64,000 nt of DNA, taken from NCBI RefSeq assembly GCF_901709675.1, contig NC_051097.1, forward strand, positions 5,263,039 to 5,327,038. Reading direction: 5' to 3'. The position numbers and the translations under genes were made by a program. The number at the start of each line of letters is the position of its first letter. The first letter of the stretch is position 1. This stretch comes from Syngnathus acus. Its lineage: Eukaryota > Chordata > Actinopteri > Syngnathiformes > Syngnathidae. Below the pieces are notes generated by a model. The model was not told where the DNA came from and searched no databases. It saw only the letters and a list, made by a program, of their open reading frames with translations. This document shows positions 1 to 13,012 of the stretch, in pieces.

Positions 1-300
1 TATTTGCGTGGGAGCTTTCGCGACGTGTACTCATGAGACCGCCGACACGCACGTCAAGAAACAAGAGATAGAGAAATCTCTCTGTTACTCTGTGGCAGAG
101 CACCTTTAAGCCTGAGGATAAAAGTGCCAGGTTTTCTACATCAGTCTGCCACGTTGAAGCGCTAAAGCAGACGGACTGTCATTGAGTCAATAGCTCGTGC
201 CTGGCATATTCAAGAACTAAAACGTCTAAGCGTGATTAGGCATTCAGGTAAAAAGCCGCCATTGGATGGCGCATTATCTGCCGGGAGAATGTGTGAAATG
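1..300. promoter_or_regulatory. candidate conserved regulatory block
   Basis: No open frame of note. The stretch is richer in CpG than the DNA to its right and holds an inverted CCAAT box (ATTGG, 261-265) inside a GCC-rich segment at 255-285. That style resembles vertebrate conserved non-coding elements, but only alignment to other fish genomes could show conservation. The left edge of the window may cut it. Confidence 0.22.
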
Positions 301-3059
301 GCACAGACCACCTGCATTTTTTATTTCCACAGAAGTAAACAAAACTGAGCTTTGCTGTTTTTCTAAGCTCAAATTTATATCATTATGTAGTTTGTGTCAT
401 TCAGCGAAAATATGCTAATCCATCACTACCGTGTCGCTATTCAAAGGCTTCGCATTTTCGCAGGTTTCACGTTTATAACTAAAAAACAACGAATGCATTT
501 TGACTGGAGTTCGCCAAACTTGATTTACTGCCATTTCTAAAATAATACTGAATGGAAGATACTCTCGCAGCGTGTCATGAACTCCTGCTTTCATGATCTT
601 GTTGTATTGCGCAGTGTGTGCAGGTTCAATGGTTCCTCAGTTCCAATCTGAAATGGCTTCCCAGCAGCCAATAGGCTTTGTGACACACAACGTGATGCAA
701 AGGTGCTTTTGGAGTCCAAACTTTACAACAATGGAGGAAGAAATTATCACTGCGGTCTGTTGTCACTCAGAGTTCTACAACACGGCCAGCTCTCAATATT
801 ACTTCACAGGACACACGTACACACACAGCATGGTGAGAAAAAAATAAATACGAATGTGGGACAATGCATCGAGCTTCCAATACTTGCTGGGATGGAGTCA
901 AAAAGGAGCAGGCGAGGAAGTTGTGTACTGATTTGTTTACAGCTGACCAACTGTCAATCAACACTGACGACCAAGGTTGGAAACTCAGTGACTGCTATTT
1001 CTATTTTTACGAGTTGATCGATGACTCAACCGATTAATGATTTCTTCATATCAGCTTTTGTGCTTTTTGAAATGTATAAACCACAAACAGCACATCCAAC
1101 TCATTATTTACCATCGCTGCATTATGATTTGACTAACACATGCTGCTTGGTGTCTGCGCTTTAGTGGTGGAACAAGGACGTGACTAATTAAATACACAGC
1201 AGTGAGCACCATTAGAATATTGTAAAAGGACCACAGAGATTCAAAGGAAAAGGCATGCTGTGACCACCACTGCGTGAAAAGAAGAAGCTGAATATATAAA
1301 GCAAAGGCAAAAAAATAAACAGTAATTGAAAAAAATACAAAATAAGTACAAAAATAAAAAATAGACCCCCAAAAATCCAACAATAACATTTTCCTTTTCA
1401 CAATTTAAAACCAAATGTCTTGATCAAATGTTCGACAATCTTTGATGAAAATACTCAAGAGATAAAGATTATATCCACTTGTCAAATTCAAAATACTGAA
1501 GGGTGCCAACTTGGCAACAATTTCACTTTACTTTTCTGACACCTCTGGTGTCTGTCCCCCCTCGTCATATTATATGATGAATAAACAGGCTGAGCCACCA
1601 TAACGTGGCTCATGGTAGCATATGGCCACTATTTCAAAAGGCTCAATATTGAGCCCTGAGGTACTCCTGAGACTCAACCATTTGCTTCCCCCAGCATTTT
1701 ATTTTTATTTTTTTTTAAATCTTAGACAATTTTATACTATACTCTTACTTTTATACTATTTTTTTATACATACTTTATCCCCGAGTGAGATGACCATTTT
1801 CATACATCCATGACTTCCCCTGATTTGCTCCCTTGCATGCTACTGTACAGCGACTGCCAAGCCAGTGGCCATATTGGGCGATGTAAATTATTCATTTGAG
1901 AAAGCTTTGCCATCCAAAATGTGATACGCAAGCTCTCTTGCTAATTGAAAAACACAGAGAAAAGCATCTCTCACTTCCCAATTCCCTATGGTGCTACGTG
2001 ACAACTTTTGCTATTTATTGAAGAGTATGGAAAATGATGTCATCGTATTCCATAGTAGATTTTTTTTTATTTTTAAAAAAAGCAAATACTAAAACGATGT
2101 ATTCCTTTGATGATTAATAGAACTCAGACGCAATTTAACATCAAACTCCAATTTTTTTGTGACTTTCAAGGCACATTTGGCCAAATTCCACAGAGAGGCT
2201 TTTGGTTGTATAACATTAATTGTACTTCACAGTTATGAGCCAACGAAAGCACTAAAGGCAGCACATCTATAGCTCACTGTCATCACAATCATTTTCAGTG
2301 AATCCCATTGGCTGCCAGTTGTTATATAAAACCTTAAAGGGCGGCCATATGCGCTCCAGCCCTTGCGCCCCAGATTACGCATGCCAGCAGATGGAATGGG
2401 GAGACATGATTCAGTGCTTTACTTCACAGCTCCAAGACTACTTTAATGACCTATCACAGCACGTAAAGGGTAGACGAATGGTACGGCAGGCTGCATAGGA
2501 GGGAGGAAATTGGAACACAGGTGATTATTGCTTTATGGCCTTCCTGTAACTCACAGGGCTTTACATTGTGTTGGCGTGTCACATACAAAATGACAAACGT
2601 AAATAAATGAAATTGCTTAAATCTCACTGGCAATTTTTGTCACGGAATTTAATGGTAACGCCTTTTGCGTTTTGCTCTGAGGTCGTTTCACAAAAACAAG
2701 AATAAGATCAGAGATTATTCACTATGTGTTTCTATTCCGGCCTACAAAAAACAGGCAACATGCAGTATTTATATTGTAGCGATGTGCAGGCATTTGCTTC
2801 ACTCGTTTCAAAACATCTAAACGGCACGCCAAAAAAAGAAACGCACGAGTCCTCGAAGTCACAAAAAAGAGGAAGGGCTGATTAGCTAGGAAGTTTTGAG
2901 CATGAAATATTAATGCGGTGTCTCGGATCTTTTAGCCACGTATGCGCTTGTTAACGACACGCTCGTCAACATCTCATAATGTGGACTTACAATTAGCCAA
3001 ATGTACTTAACGGCTAAAATGATTTAATGGAAAAACATTTGGTTCTGCATTATTGATGG
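301..3059. other. AT-rich unique DNA, no recognised feature
   Basis: Only short frames on both strands, with no family motif. A 66-codon plus-strand frame at 2298-2498 is the most protein-like, but it lacks a recognisable domain and good splice sites. Several T and A runs occur. I see no RNA gene or mobile-element end. Confidence 0.55.
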
Positions 3060-3600
3060 CTATTGGACCAATTTTACTTTACCATTTATGAGGATTTTTT
3101 TTTTTTTTTTAAATGCAAGAAGACAAGGTCTTAACATGGATGTTCTAAATTATTGTTTGAATTCCAGTGTTGTTTTAGGAAGTTTAGAGTTAGCATGGAT
3201 GTAGCTCAAGTTAAGTTATTGTTCCTGTTAACATTTTTTTTTTTTTTCCTAATCGCAGCTTTTTTTAACCACCATCCAGATTTGTAACTGATCTCTTCAT
3301 GTGTATTTGTACTTTGCCGAGAACATCTTGTATTTTCTGGGATATTTTGTTCATGTGCAGCTTCTTTTAACTCATTCTTTTTTTAAAAAAAGAAAACTGT
3401 GACACCGTCGCCCTTGATGACGACGTCTTGTCGGCTTCAAATAAAAGTCGGTAGATTTCTGATAACCCTCACGTTTAAAGCGGGATGTCACTTTTTTTTT
3501 TGTTTGCTTTGCTTCATCATAAACGTTTGTTTTTCTCGACTGAAAATAAAGTTGTTTTTCGAGTGCTCAGTCTAATGAAGCCCAGGTTAGAACTGTCCAA
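3060..3600 (+). other. 3'UTR-like T-rich stretch with two poly(A) signals
   Basis: The plus strand is strongly T-rich and carries AATAAA at 3440-3445, inside a CpG-containing segment, and again at 3545-3550. This composition and signal pair is typical of a vertebrate 3' untranslated region with alternative cleavage sites. No coding exon with a recognisable product was found upstream, so it could equally be the end of a non-coding transcript or chance. RNA evidence would decide. Confidence 0.22.
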
Positions 3601-6600
3601 AATAAGCACTTTGATATTTTTATTATAGCAAGTAAACAGGAAGATGATTTTTTTTTTCTTCCTCCCCTTGAAGGCTCGTAACTCTTTTTCAGATGACTAC
3701 TTTTGGGCTTCCAGAAACATGTTGTCTTTGAATCATGCTGAGCCATTTTTCCTTTTTAATTGCTTACAGATTTTCTTGCAGTTAAAATGTTTAAAAAAAT
3801 TATGATTGATGTTGATGTCTTGAATACTGGATGATTTTGGGTTTTTTTAGGTTCAGGAGTATGTTTTGCGCTTTTCTCAGGTGAATCATATGCTGCAATG
3901 TGTTATATCGACCTAACGGCAACAGTTTACGTGTCCACACCAGGTAAAGATGGAGTCAGGATTGCCAGCACATTTATAATTGAAAAGTTGGCTGCATTGC
4001 AAAGGTGATCATGTTTGTGATCGTAGTGTAAGTTTACAATGCTTATTCTTGGGGGAGGATAATGAAAATAATAATTCAAAAACACCTATTATGGAGGAAC
4101 ACAAAAGGGCAAAAAACAACTAAAACAAAAACTGATCTTGGGTGGAAGCTTTGTGGTCCATTGGTTGAATTTCCTACCTTTGCGAGACAAACTATTTGCA
4201 AAGTAAATTGCTCGCAAAGGGAATTGTGTTATTTATTCATAATAGTGTGTTTTTACTTATTTCTGTATTGTAATGTTTTTATTTTCAAGAATACTAATAG
4301 GGTAAAATGAGTTCTTTGTGTAACCGGAATAAATGAATTGCATTTCCATTCATTTCAATGGGCTACACTAAAATCAGTCATCTTTTTCTTTTCCCCAACA
4401 TTTCAATTCAGTAATGAACAAAAGAAAAGAAAAAAAATACACTGTTGACATTGTTTGGAGGCCTTCCTTCTAACTATGCTCACTTATTGTGCCACTGCAG
4501 AAAAAAAAAAGACGCAGTTGGCAAACGAGTCCTGCTCGTTGGCTCAGATTTGTTTTTGAAAACAAAAAAATGAGAAAAAAATGTTTTGCAATGCGGAAGT
4601 GGAAGAAAAACTGCGGAATTCAATGAAGCAAAGCTAAATGAAACGTAAATCCTAATCAAACTGGCCGTGCATTGTGTAGATTTGAGTGCATGTGTAGAAA
4701 ACGTCAACTCATTTTGTCGCAAACAAGACAGCACCGGGTTTCATGCTTTGATGAGGGATGAACCTTTCATTTTCAGCCATTTGTTCCACCACCTATTTGT
4801 TCGGGATGACTTGACTAATACTTCAAACGTCGCAAGAGGCGGACACAATAACGACGATGTCAGCTCGCGTTCTTCGTCTCGCGTTCAAAAAGAAAAAGCG
4901 GACCGTCACTTGACAAAACGCTTCAGTGGGAGGGAAACAATTTCCGACGTGACATGTAAAGAGCGTTAAGTACAGTATGGATGTCAGATTTGCAAGAATA
5001 CAGCAGAGATGATTAGAGACTATCAACAGTCTCGTCATTTGTCAAACTATTTTTACATAAAAAGGTTATGTTAATGGCACGTTAGTTTGATTAGTACAAA
5101 GTGTGAACGCTTGAAAGGTGACATCATCCATCTGAAATGCCCTAATAATGCAAAAGTCGGCTTTGTTTTTGCTTTCTGAGGCTTTTTTTATTGACACTTA
5201 ATACAAAAGACTGCCTAACTTGATTTATTATGGCTCCATGTGACCTTTTTTTTGGTCTCTATCAAAAAGACAAACTTGCTCTCAGCCTAAAAAGATAAGA
5301 TTTTCTTTTTCTTTGTTTTTCTGTTCTGGCTGAGTTTAGCTGAGTATAAGTTCCCGCTACTGTCCGTAGGGCAAGGACTTTGATCCAATAATGATAATTT
5401 GCCCCACGAATGACTTTGTGAAACAATTTAGTGTTCCCACACAGTATTGACTTGTTTGCTCCCATTCTGCACATGTCCTCGCCGTGAAGCAATACAGCGT
5501 GATGTCATCTAATTGGTTATTATTTATTATTTTTTTTACAAAGGCAATTACGGTAAATGTTATTAAATTCAATTTGTCGGATGGCCTGGCGAGGTCCACA
5601 TTTGTGCGTTTGTGTTTCGTCATCAGCGGCTGAAGGACGACAAGTTGCATGAGGTATTTGACAAATATATTACATCTGCTCTACATTAGCTAGCACTAGT
5701 TCATCATCCAGAACAGTCCACAAAAATCCTTTAATAAAGTAGTCGTGGGTCTTGGATTTAAAAAGTACAGCATGTTTTTTCTCAAGCTCTTTTCAACAAG
5801 TTAGCTCACATTTTGAAAAGCGCAGATTTAATAACATGGGAGTGACCATTGCTAACTAAAAGAAAAATGAAACTGACTTCACTCGACAAAGACAATTCCT
5901 TCTTAAAGATACACTTTAAGATACAAAAGCAAGATTTTAGACTTTAATTGCAGCCCTTACACTGGCACTCCTTAAAAATGTTCTCATTTGACTCATTTTC
6001 ACACAGTGGTTGTAGAACTGGTCCAGTTTCCGAGTCAAATGTCGCACATAACTGCCTCACAGGCCAACAGATGTTTTAGTAATCTGCATTATACATCTCT
6101 TTTGTCTCGCTAAATTACAGCAGATGAAGCAAGCTAACATCTGGCGCTTTCTCTCTTAAAAAAACAAAACATTGCATGATTATACTTTGTAACATTCCCT
6201 GAAGGGCAGTAATAACAGGTTTTGCTTAGGAAGCGACCGCCGTAATCGTCGACCTATGGAACTCTAGTTCCTGTCGAGGTAATATGCGGCAGCCCACGGG
6301 GGATGTGGAGGGTGGGGGCGGCGGGAGAAATACTTTTTCATGTTAATAAGAAAGCAAAGTCCAGCCATAAATCACACAGACAGAGACGCAATTGAAATGC
6401 CTTTGTGAAATCCCTCCGTGAAATTCATCTAGCAAAAAGTGTTCCAAATATTACAGAATGCATCTTAATCACACGCTACAGTGCACACTGGGGGGTTGAG
6501 GGGGAATGACAATAGGAAGACACACACAAACCGTGCAAGAGAGGTCGGGCGTGATTTCGCTTGACCTGAGCTGTTTGCTGGGGCTTGATTTATATATTGT

Positions 6601-8664
6601 TACTTTGGTTCTGTCATTGTAAAAAAAAAAAAAAAAATGGATGAAAGAAAATGCAGCGGTGGAGTTTTTACTCATTTATTGTCAGAGCAGCGGTGTTATA
6701 AACGAAGCGAGTGATAGCATCAGTAAACATTGGAGCAGGCGTTCAGAGTGACAGGCAATATTGCCTTGCAACTGTCTAACACACAGGTAAGTTCAAAGAA
6801 GCGACGCTCCAAGAATTTTAATGACAGATTTTATTTATAACCCACTTTAAATTGAGATGTTTATAGAATATTATATGGTGACAACTGTGTCATCGTTCGA
6901 GGACCTTGAGGAAGAGTGACTTTTTATCCTTTTCTATTTACAGTAAACTGAGGTTTCACGTGTGACTCTCCACCAATCAAGTATGAAATTGAACAAATCA
7001 TTTTTGTCTTGGCTCACTATTTTCTCAAATGTGTATCTGAAATTTAGATCATTGCCACCCCTGCAACTGAGTTTCCTCGCCCCTGACTTGCTAGCGAAGC
7101 TGGAATTCACTATCTTTAACATTGAGTTAAAGCCAAAAGGTACGCAGAGTCGCACTGAGGATTGGTTCGTGTTGTTAACGTGGTGGAAGATGGCAAAACT
7201 TTTGTGTTTGGAGACGTGACCATATGCCACGTGCACACAGTTCAGTGTATAAACTGCCGACTCCACCGTTAAAACTACTTTTATTGAGTTATTATTTTTT
7301 CTGTGACTAATGCATATTCTAATGCATCATCTTGAACATATGATGGCAGTTTCAGAGACAATTATTGACATATTTTCATTGATTTTGTGGCCAATTTCAG
7401 AAATTGATGCATTTACATAAATACAAATGTGCCTATGCAAGTGTAAGGCAAGCATAAGCAAGTATTTTAGTCTTTTATGGTCTTAAGCCTTAGCCGTGAA
7501 ACCAGCACTCTGTTGCAAATAGCTCCCTAGTTTTGAAGTAAACAAGTTTCTCATCTACTGTTTTAGTGTTCCTATTGCAGAAAATTCCCAGAGATAATCA
7601 GCATTCACCAAATTAACTGGACTTCCTCCTCTGTTCCTTATATGAACTGCATATATGGTGCAGAACAACTTGTAAACATCCTTGTTTTTAACCATTAGGT
7701 CAGCAAATGGAACATGATTACCAAAATGGAACATGATGAGGTAATAGTCATATTAGTGTGCTCGGCGGTTGTGATGAAGCTATGGGATGATAATTCATTG
7801 AATCAAAGCCATCCATTCAGTCATTCCAGTCTTAAGCATATGATAAGGGATAGTGCCGGAAGACAGAGTAATTTGCAAGAGTAATGCATGAATGGCATAA
7901 CTGACTAACTGATGTATAACATAATGATTTTGACAAATTTCATGTCGATCCTATTCATGTTATCACTGGCATATTTTTTTTTTATATCTGACAAAGGGAA
8001 AGACATCTCATTCAGAATCCCCTGCATATTCGTGGTTCATTTTGCATGAATTCACTTATTTGAATTTTTGGGTGGAACATATCCCCAGCTAGTTGCTGAA
8101 ACACATTTTTTCTGAATTATTCGGTCTAAATAGAAAAGTAGAAGTATGCTGAAGTGATATAGCTCCACTGAGAGACAAGTTTTGTATGTCAGGGAGTAGC
8201 TAGGTTAAGCCTGGGCTGTAAGGGGAATAAATGGAGAATCTTTGCCACATGTGGATGTACATATACACTTAAGGTGCATTTTTTGCTGTTTTTCTTTCCA
8301 AAATCAAATAAGTCATTTATTTTTATCAACAATGTCGCAAATGTGTTTGAAATGATATCATACTTTGGGGTACAATATATTAATGTTTTGAATCTTATTG
8401 AACAATGACAGTATTCATATACATTTTGTTTTTAAATAGTGTTTCAGTTGTGTCTATGGTTTATCTACTGTGGTTATGTTTTCTAATAGGACTTCAGCTG
8501 TTACATGTCATGTATGTATTGTCATCAAGGATACATGGTCGCTGTAAATGCACAATATCACAGCTGCTTCACAGGTTCTATTTTTGAAAATGAGATATAT
8601 GTCGTATCTTGCTCGAGTCACTTAGCAGGTCTCTGCTGTGCGAGATATCGGGCTGTGTGAGATA
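3601..8664. other. unique AT-rich DNA, no recognised feature
   Basis: Roughly five kilobases without a recognisable exon, RNA gene or mobile element. A 17-base A run lies at 6621-6637. A 110-codon minus-strand frame at 6934-7266 overlaps an 85-codon plus-strand frame, and neither has a familiar motif or a plausible gene context, so both look like chance. Confidence 0.55.
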
Positions 8665-8714
8665 TACACACACATATATATACTATATATATATATATAT
8701 ATATATGTGTATAA
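8665..8714. repeat. compound AC/TA microsatellite
   Basis: A short (AC)n run passes directly into an interrupted (TA)n run that ends in TGTGTATA. The TA core is nearly self-complementary and could form a cruciform. Confidence 0.95.
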
Positions 8715-10479
8715 ATGCAAAATTATGTTGCTTTGTCTTTCTTTCTCTAAGTTTGAGGCTCCCTAGAAATTCATCTTTGACCAGTTTGACCTTAATACGG
8801 TTTTATGAGGCTCAGCAGGTCGACAACATTTTGTCTTTGCTTCTAACACGCATTCCCATTAAATTGCCTACAACCTCTGCCTTCATGAATATAAATGGGC
8901 CCAACGTCAGAACATTAAAAACACATTTTGGGGTCTCAAAGTCGCTGTAGAGCGGACTCTAAATACACATTATGCCCTTCTCTATGATTCTGGGATACAT
9001 TTAAGTGCCACTGTTGGTCAAACATTCATAATTTCAAGGCTTTTGCTTCATCTTCCTGAGCATTATTCTGAGTTAAAAAATTCAAGCACGGCTCTCATGA
9101 CATACATTGAAATTAAGACTGAAGTAGACTGCAATAAGCAAATCCCATGTCAAGGAATTATATGCAAAAATTGTATGAAGCCTTCCAACAACCTGGACAC
9201 ACACATCTGATGGTTCCATTGCATATAGTTGAAGTTTGAAAAGTATAAAACCTACTAATTACTCTCTTGTAAATATTGAGCATTTTTTGGCTACAGTTTA
9301 ATGAAGCCAGTTTGCTTTGTTTCTGATTCTCTGCAACCTACACGAACAGTTAAAGAAAAAATAAAAGTTTATACTCTGAGACTCCTACAGAACATCTGAC
9401 TCACTCGGCAAAACTGTGAAAATGTCAGACATTGTTATACTCGCTTCTTTATGTTAGAAATACAAAGCGTGGCAGGCTGCTTGGTGCTGTAAACACAGCG
9501 CTTACTTTCATGTGTGATCAAGCTGAATGAGTTTACCAGCTGCTACGCTGGGCTGACGGATGCACAGCCAGCTTTTTGTTCACTTAGGTGGCCGATTCCT
9601 ATTAGAAAATGAAATGGCAAGGAAAATTAAAAACATGTTTAGTGCGAAATACATATTCATGTGTATTGAGAATATGTCAGATGCAAGAGACATAAATAAG
9701 ATCATAAATTGAGATATGTGAGAAACAAGATATAAAAATACTGTGCAAAATACTGTTATCGACCAATCATTTTGGTCCTAAGCCAATCACAGGGCATATT
9801 TTGACAAGCATTCCAGTCTTAATGGAATGTGTAAAGAAGCTTGGGTAATTAAAGAAAATCCATGCAAGCAAGGGAGAAGATGCAAACTCCAAACAGGAGT
9901 GCCTGAGTTGAGATTCTTAGAAATAATTGTGAATTCTTTAGTAACTCATTCACTACCATTCACGGCTTTAGACGTCAAAGATATTATAGTGGTACCACAT
10001 GCAAACCAACACTCGCAGGCATACATTCTTTCTGCTTAGTGGGTACATTGCCTATCAATGGGTCTTACCGGAGCTGGGGAGCGTTTTTTTGCCTCTTATT
10101 CTTGCTGTGAGCTTCTCTTATAACGGCACACTACAGTAGATAAAGGCACGCCACTTCAAATTCTGTGTTTACTCATTTTAGAGTTACTGCAACCAGTATG
10201 TCTGCTTTGCTCGCCTCGCCTTTTGTTGGTCACAACTCGGCACCTCTGGACCTCATCCCTGTCCAAAGTCGACAACTCGGGCCCATTCATCAACAGACTC
10301 AATAAACATTTGTTACTTAAATCTGCCTCTTCTTCCGTATCTGCTCTTTGGTCGGTCATCCTTCGCGCACTGAACCGTATCACTTAAAGTGTCACATTAA
10401 CCTCAAACAGCGAGTTACCAAACTCCTAATGTCATAAATAGCATTTAAATATTGAAATGTGAACTCAGAATGGCAGAAT
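8715..10479. other. unique AT-rich DNA, no recognised feature
   Basis: Short chance frames only. A segment near 9930-10000 faintly recalls a dispersed fish repeat but could not be supported. Confidence 0.5.
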
Positions 10480-10980
10480 TCAAAGGGCAACTTATACGGT
10501 TGCGGATTAAAGTGTCAGCGCCCGACACACAAACGCCATTAACACGGGACAGGGCGACAGCTTTTTAAAAATATTATTTATTACGTGTACATTTCAGATG
10601 CTCTTTCACTATATTAGACAGATTAAGCGGCTAATATGAGACGACGGCAGCGGCGAGACCGACGTCCCCGCCTTCGAGTGCTGTGTTGCTCTTGTGGAGA
10701 TTGCCATAGTCTCACGGGGGTTGGCAGCAACCCACGCGGTGAATTAGTCACCACTTAACCCTGACACTTCCTTTCTCCCCTCCCTTCCCTGTTTCATCGC
10801 TAATTAGCCAACCCTTTTCCTTGCTGACGATTAGTCGGCGTACAGTTGGGGCTTTTTGCCCACAAAAAGGAAGTGGTGTGGATTGCATGGCAGATAAGCA
10901 CAAAAGAGACTGTATAGAGCAAGGGATGCAGGACACAAGGTCTTCTGACAGCAGGCACAGCTGTTGTCTGCACCTTGTGA
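10480..10980. promoter_or_regulatory. CpG-richer block, candidate regulatory element
   Basis: CpG dinucleotides cluster here, especially at 10645-10680 and 10715-10740, against an AT-rich CpG-poor background. The minus-strand frames in this block are short and overlap in different registers. It may be a conserved element or a weak CpG island, and no transcription start or exon could be pinned down. Confidence 0.2.
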
Positions 10981-12149
10981 TCACAAACTGAATTTTTCAG
11001 AGTTACTTGAAGCAAGGCGGACAGAGAAAAATATTGCCTAATGAACCACATTCTGCTTCACCGTGTTGCACAAAACAACTCTGGCTTTTGTGTTGTCAAA
11101 AATAGTCTGCTTTTTATATTTGTGTAAACTTGACATGACTTAAATGTTGCATGCACTATTACCAAAGTTTTGCATTGGACTTCTGGCCTTTCTTTTCTAT
11201 GCTTTCACCAAAGACTTTTTTTTTTTTTACTAGTTGGTCGCACACCCGAGAAGTAAAAAGGGCGACGCCCACACCCGCCAATGGCATGTTTTTCCCGTCG
11301 GTTTACTACTGACAGGTTAATTGAAGATCTAAATCGTCTTTAGGTATGAATGTGAGTATTAAGGGCTATTTATATGACCTGCGATTGGTTGTGCAAGTGG
11401 TCCAAGCTGTACCCAAAGTCATCTGGGAAAGAGTCTAGCTAACCCGTAATTGATGGCTGTCTCATTTCAAAATTTCTTGTATTAATCTAGACTGTCTCAC
11501 TGCAGTTTACCCTCTTATCTGAAAACAGCCATTATCTCTTTCAACTGTTAAAAATAGTCAGATGTGCGCGAGTCCAAAAATGACTCAACTTGTTACATAA
11601 GCCAGCTAATGTGTCCTTAAAAACAAAGCAATGATGAGATGACAGCGTTATTAAAAAATGAAAAAATGTTTTTTTGTGTGTTTGTGTGGGTGGGTGAGTC
11701 CACAAAGCCCATCCGTGCTCAGGCGCGTGACCTCACCGCCAGCGCTCATCTGTTTGATACTAAACACAGCAGACCTGCTTTCATGTCTCCGTCCATTACT
11801 GTACCACCCCCCCGCTCACCTTCCTGTCGCATCCCCTAATGGCCTTCTATGCCCCTCCTCCAAGCCCCTACCTTGCTCTATTTTGTGTTCTTCTATTCCT
11901 TATTCTGTTTCATCCATCCTGACTTCCTGTCACCTCTCCGTCGCTTTCCCCTCCTGCGGCTACCATGGTAGTACACCTCCTGAATTAAACATGGCCGTGG
12001 CAAAATTGCAAACTCCATCAAATCAGCTTTCCAATTACAAACCGCTCATCCCGGCTAACGCGAGACGCCGAGTCGAGACGAATGGCGCACCTTGTTGCGG
12101 TGAGTCATGAAAAAACAAAAAACGTTAAAAAAAGGACTAACTGTGGTTT
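10981..12149. other. no recognised gene; pyrimidine-rich tract
   Basis: The segment 11790-11960 is rich in C and T on the plus strand. That composition keeps a 150-codon plus-strand frame (11658-12110) free of stops; the frame is dominated by Ser, Pro and Leu and shows no domain. I treat it as a compositional artefact. Confidence 0.5.
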
Positions 12150-12330
12150 AATAGAGATCTTGAAATTCGAGAGTGAGGCTTGAGAAGTTTTCATATGCAA
12201 ATGACAAGCCCGGATAATTGATTCAAGGCTCATCTGCGGACTGATTAGGCATAATTAACAATGTCGAGGAAATGTTCTGTTAGCGCAATGCATAATGCGC
12301 TTGTATAACGGCATATGTCACGATATCAAG
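12150..12330. promoter_or_regulatory. candidate regulatory element with POU octamer
   Basis: A perfect octamer ATGCAAAT, the POU-factor site, lies at 12195-12202, and a TAATTA homeodomain core lies at 12252-12257. Both are embedded in mixed-composition sequence with several CpGs and no open frame. This site combination is common in deeply conserved developmental enhancers, but conservation is untested. Confidence 0.28.
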
Positions 12331-12897
12331 CAGCCGAGAGGAAGGAAGTCCATTTCAAATACATGCAATGCCATTCCTTAGAGATCCATAGTGAGAGTCG
12401 ATATCCCAAAAAGAAAAAATATTGAACTGTTGTGACTCTTCGCAGAAGTCGCTAGCCTACAGAAATAACCCAAACAGCACAGCGCCAACTTATCAAGAAA
12501 CTCTGGACAACATCTAAGATCTGCAAGTCTCTCTCAGTATTCATGACGCAACAATAATGACAAAAATGTCGTCTATGGCAAAGTTCCAAGGCGAAAACCA
12601 CTGCTCACCGAAAAGCAACATAAAAGCTCATTTTACTTTTGCACTCAGACCTAACAAACCTTGAATACACACATTTATCCTTGAGAGCACTTTGAAACCC
12701 ACAGATGGATCTCACCTTCTATACACCAAAGCAATGGTCAGTGTGGGCAATACAAAGCAGTACATGGAAATGAATGGGCAGTGCTGGCCGATGCAATAGT
12801 TTGGTCGACATATCCTTGGCAGCATACAAAAGAATCAACAAACAAGAAAGCAGAGAGAGAAAAAAGTGATCGGGTTTGAAAGTAGACGTTTACTTGT
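12331..12897. other. no recognised feature
   Basis: Nothing recognised on either strand. The last 150 bases may be degraded retroelement sequence upstream of the LINE tail. Confidence 0.5.
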
Positions 12898-13012
12898 ATG
12901 TATATCGTGTACTATGTCTTGTCACCGTGGGATAGTGGAAACGTAATTTCGATTTCTTTGTGTGTCTTGGCATGTGAAGAGATTGACAATAAAGCAGACT
13001 TTGACTTTGACA
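12898..13012 (+). mobile_element. 3'-terminal fragment of a non-LTR retrotransposon
   Basis: The segment ends with TTGACAATAAAG followed by short tandem ACTTTG units, preceded by a stretch containing GTGGGATAGTGGAAACG and a TGTGTCTTGGCATGTG motif. This arrangement is the usual 3' end of abundant fish LINEs of the L2/Rex1 type, which finish in short tandem repeats rather than a long poly(A). The poly(A) signal AATAAA is at 12988-12993. No reverse-transcriptase reading frame was recognised immediately upstream, so the copy is 5'-truncated. Family assignment is from memory and only approximate. Confidence 0.6.

Noticed and set aside
9928-10000. ACTCATTCACTACCATTC...GACGTC segment resembling a dispersed fish repeat
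   Set aside because: Recalled only loosely, short and without ends; not enough to annotate.
11658-12110. 150-codon plus-strand frame
   Set aside because: It lies over a pyrimidine-rich tract that suppresses stops, its residues are mostly Ser, Pro and Leu, and no domain or splice context supports it.
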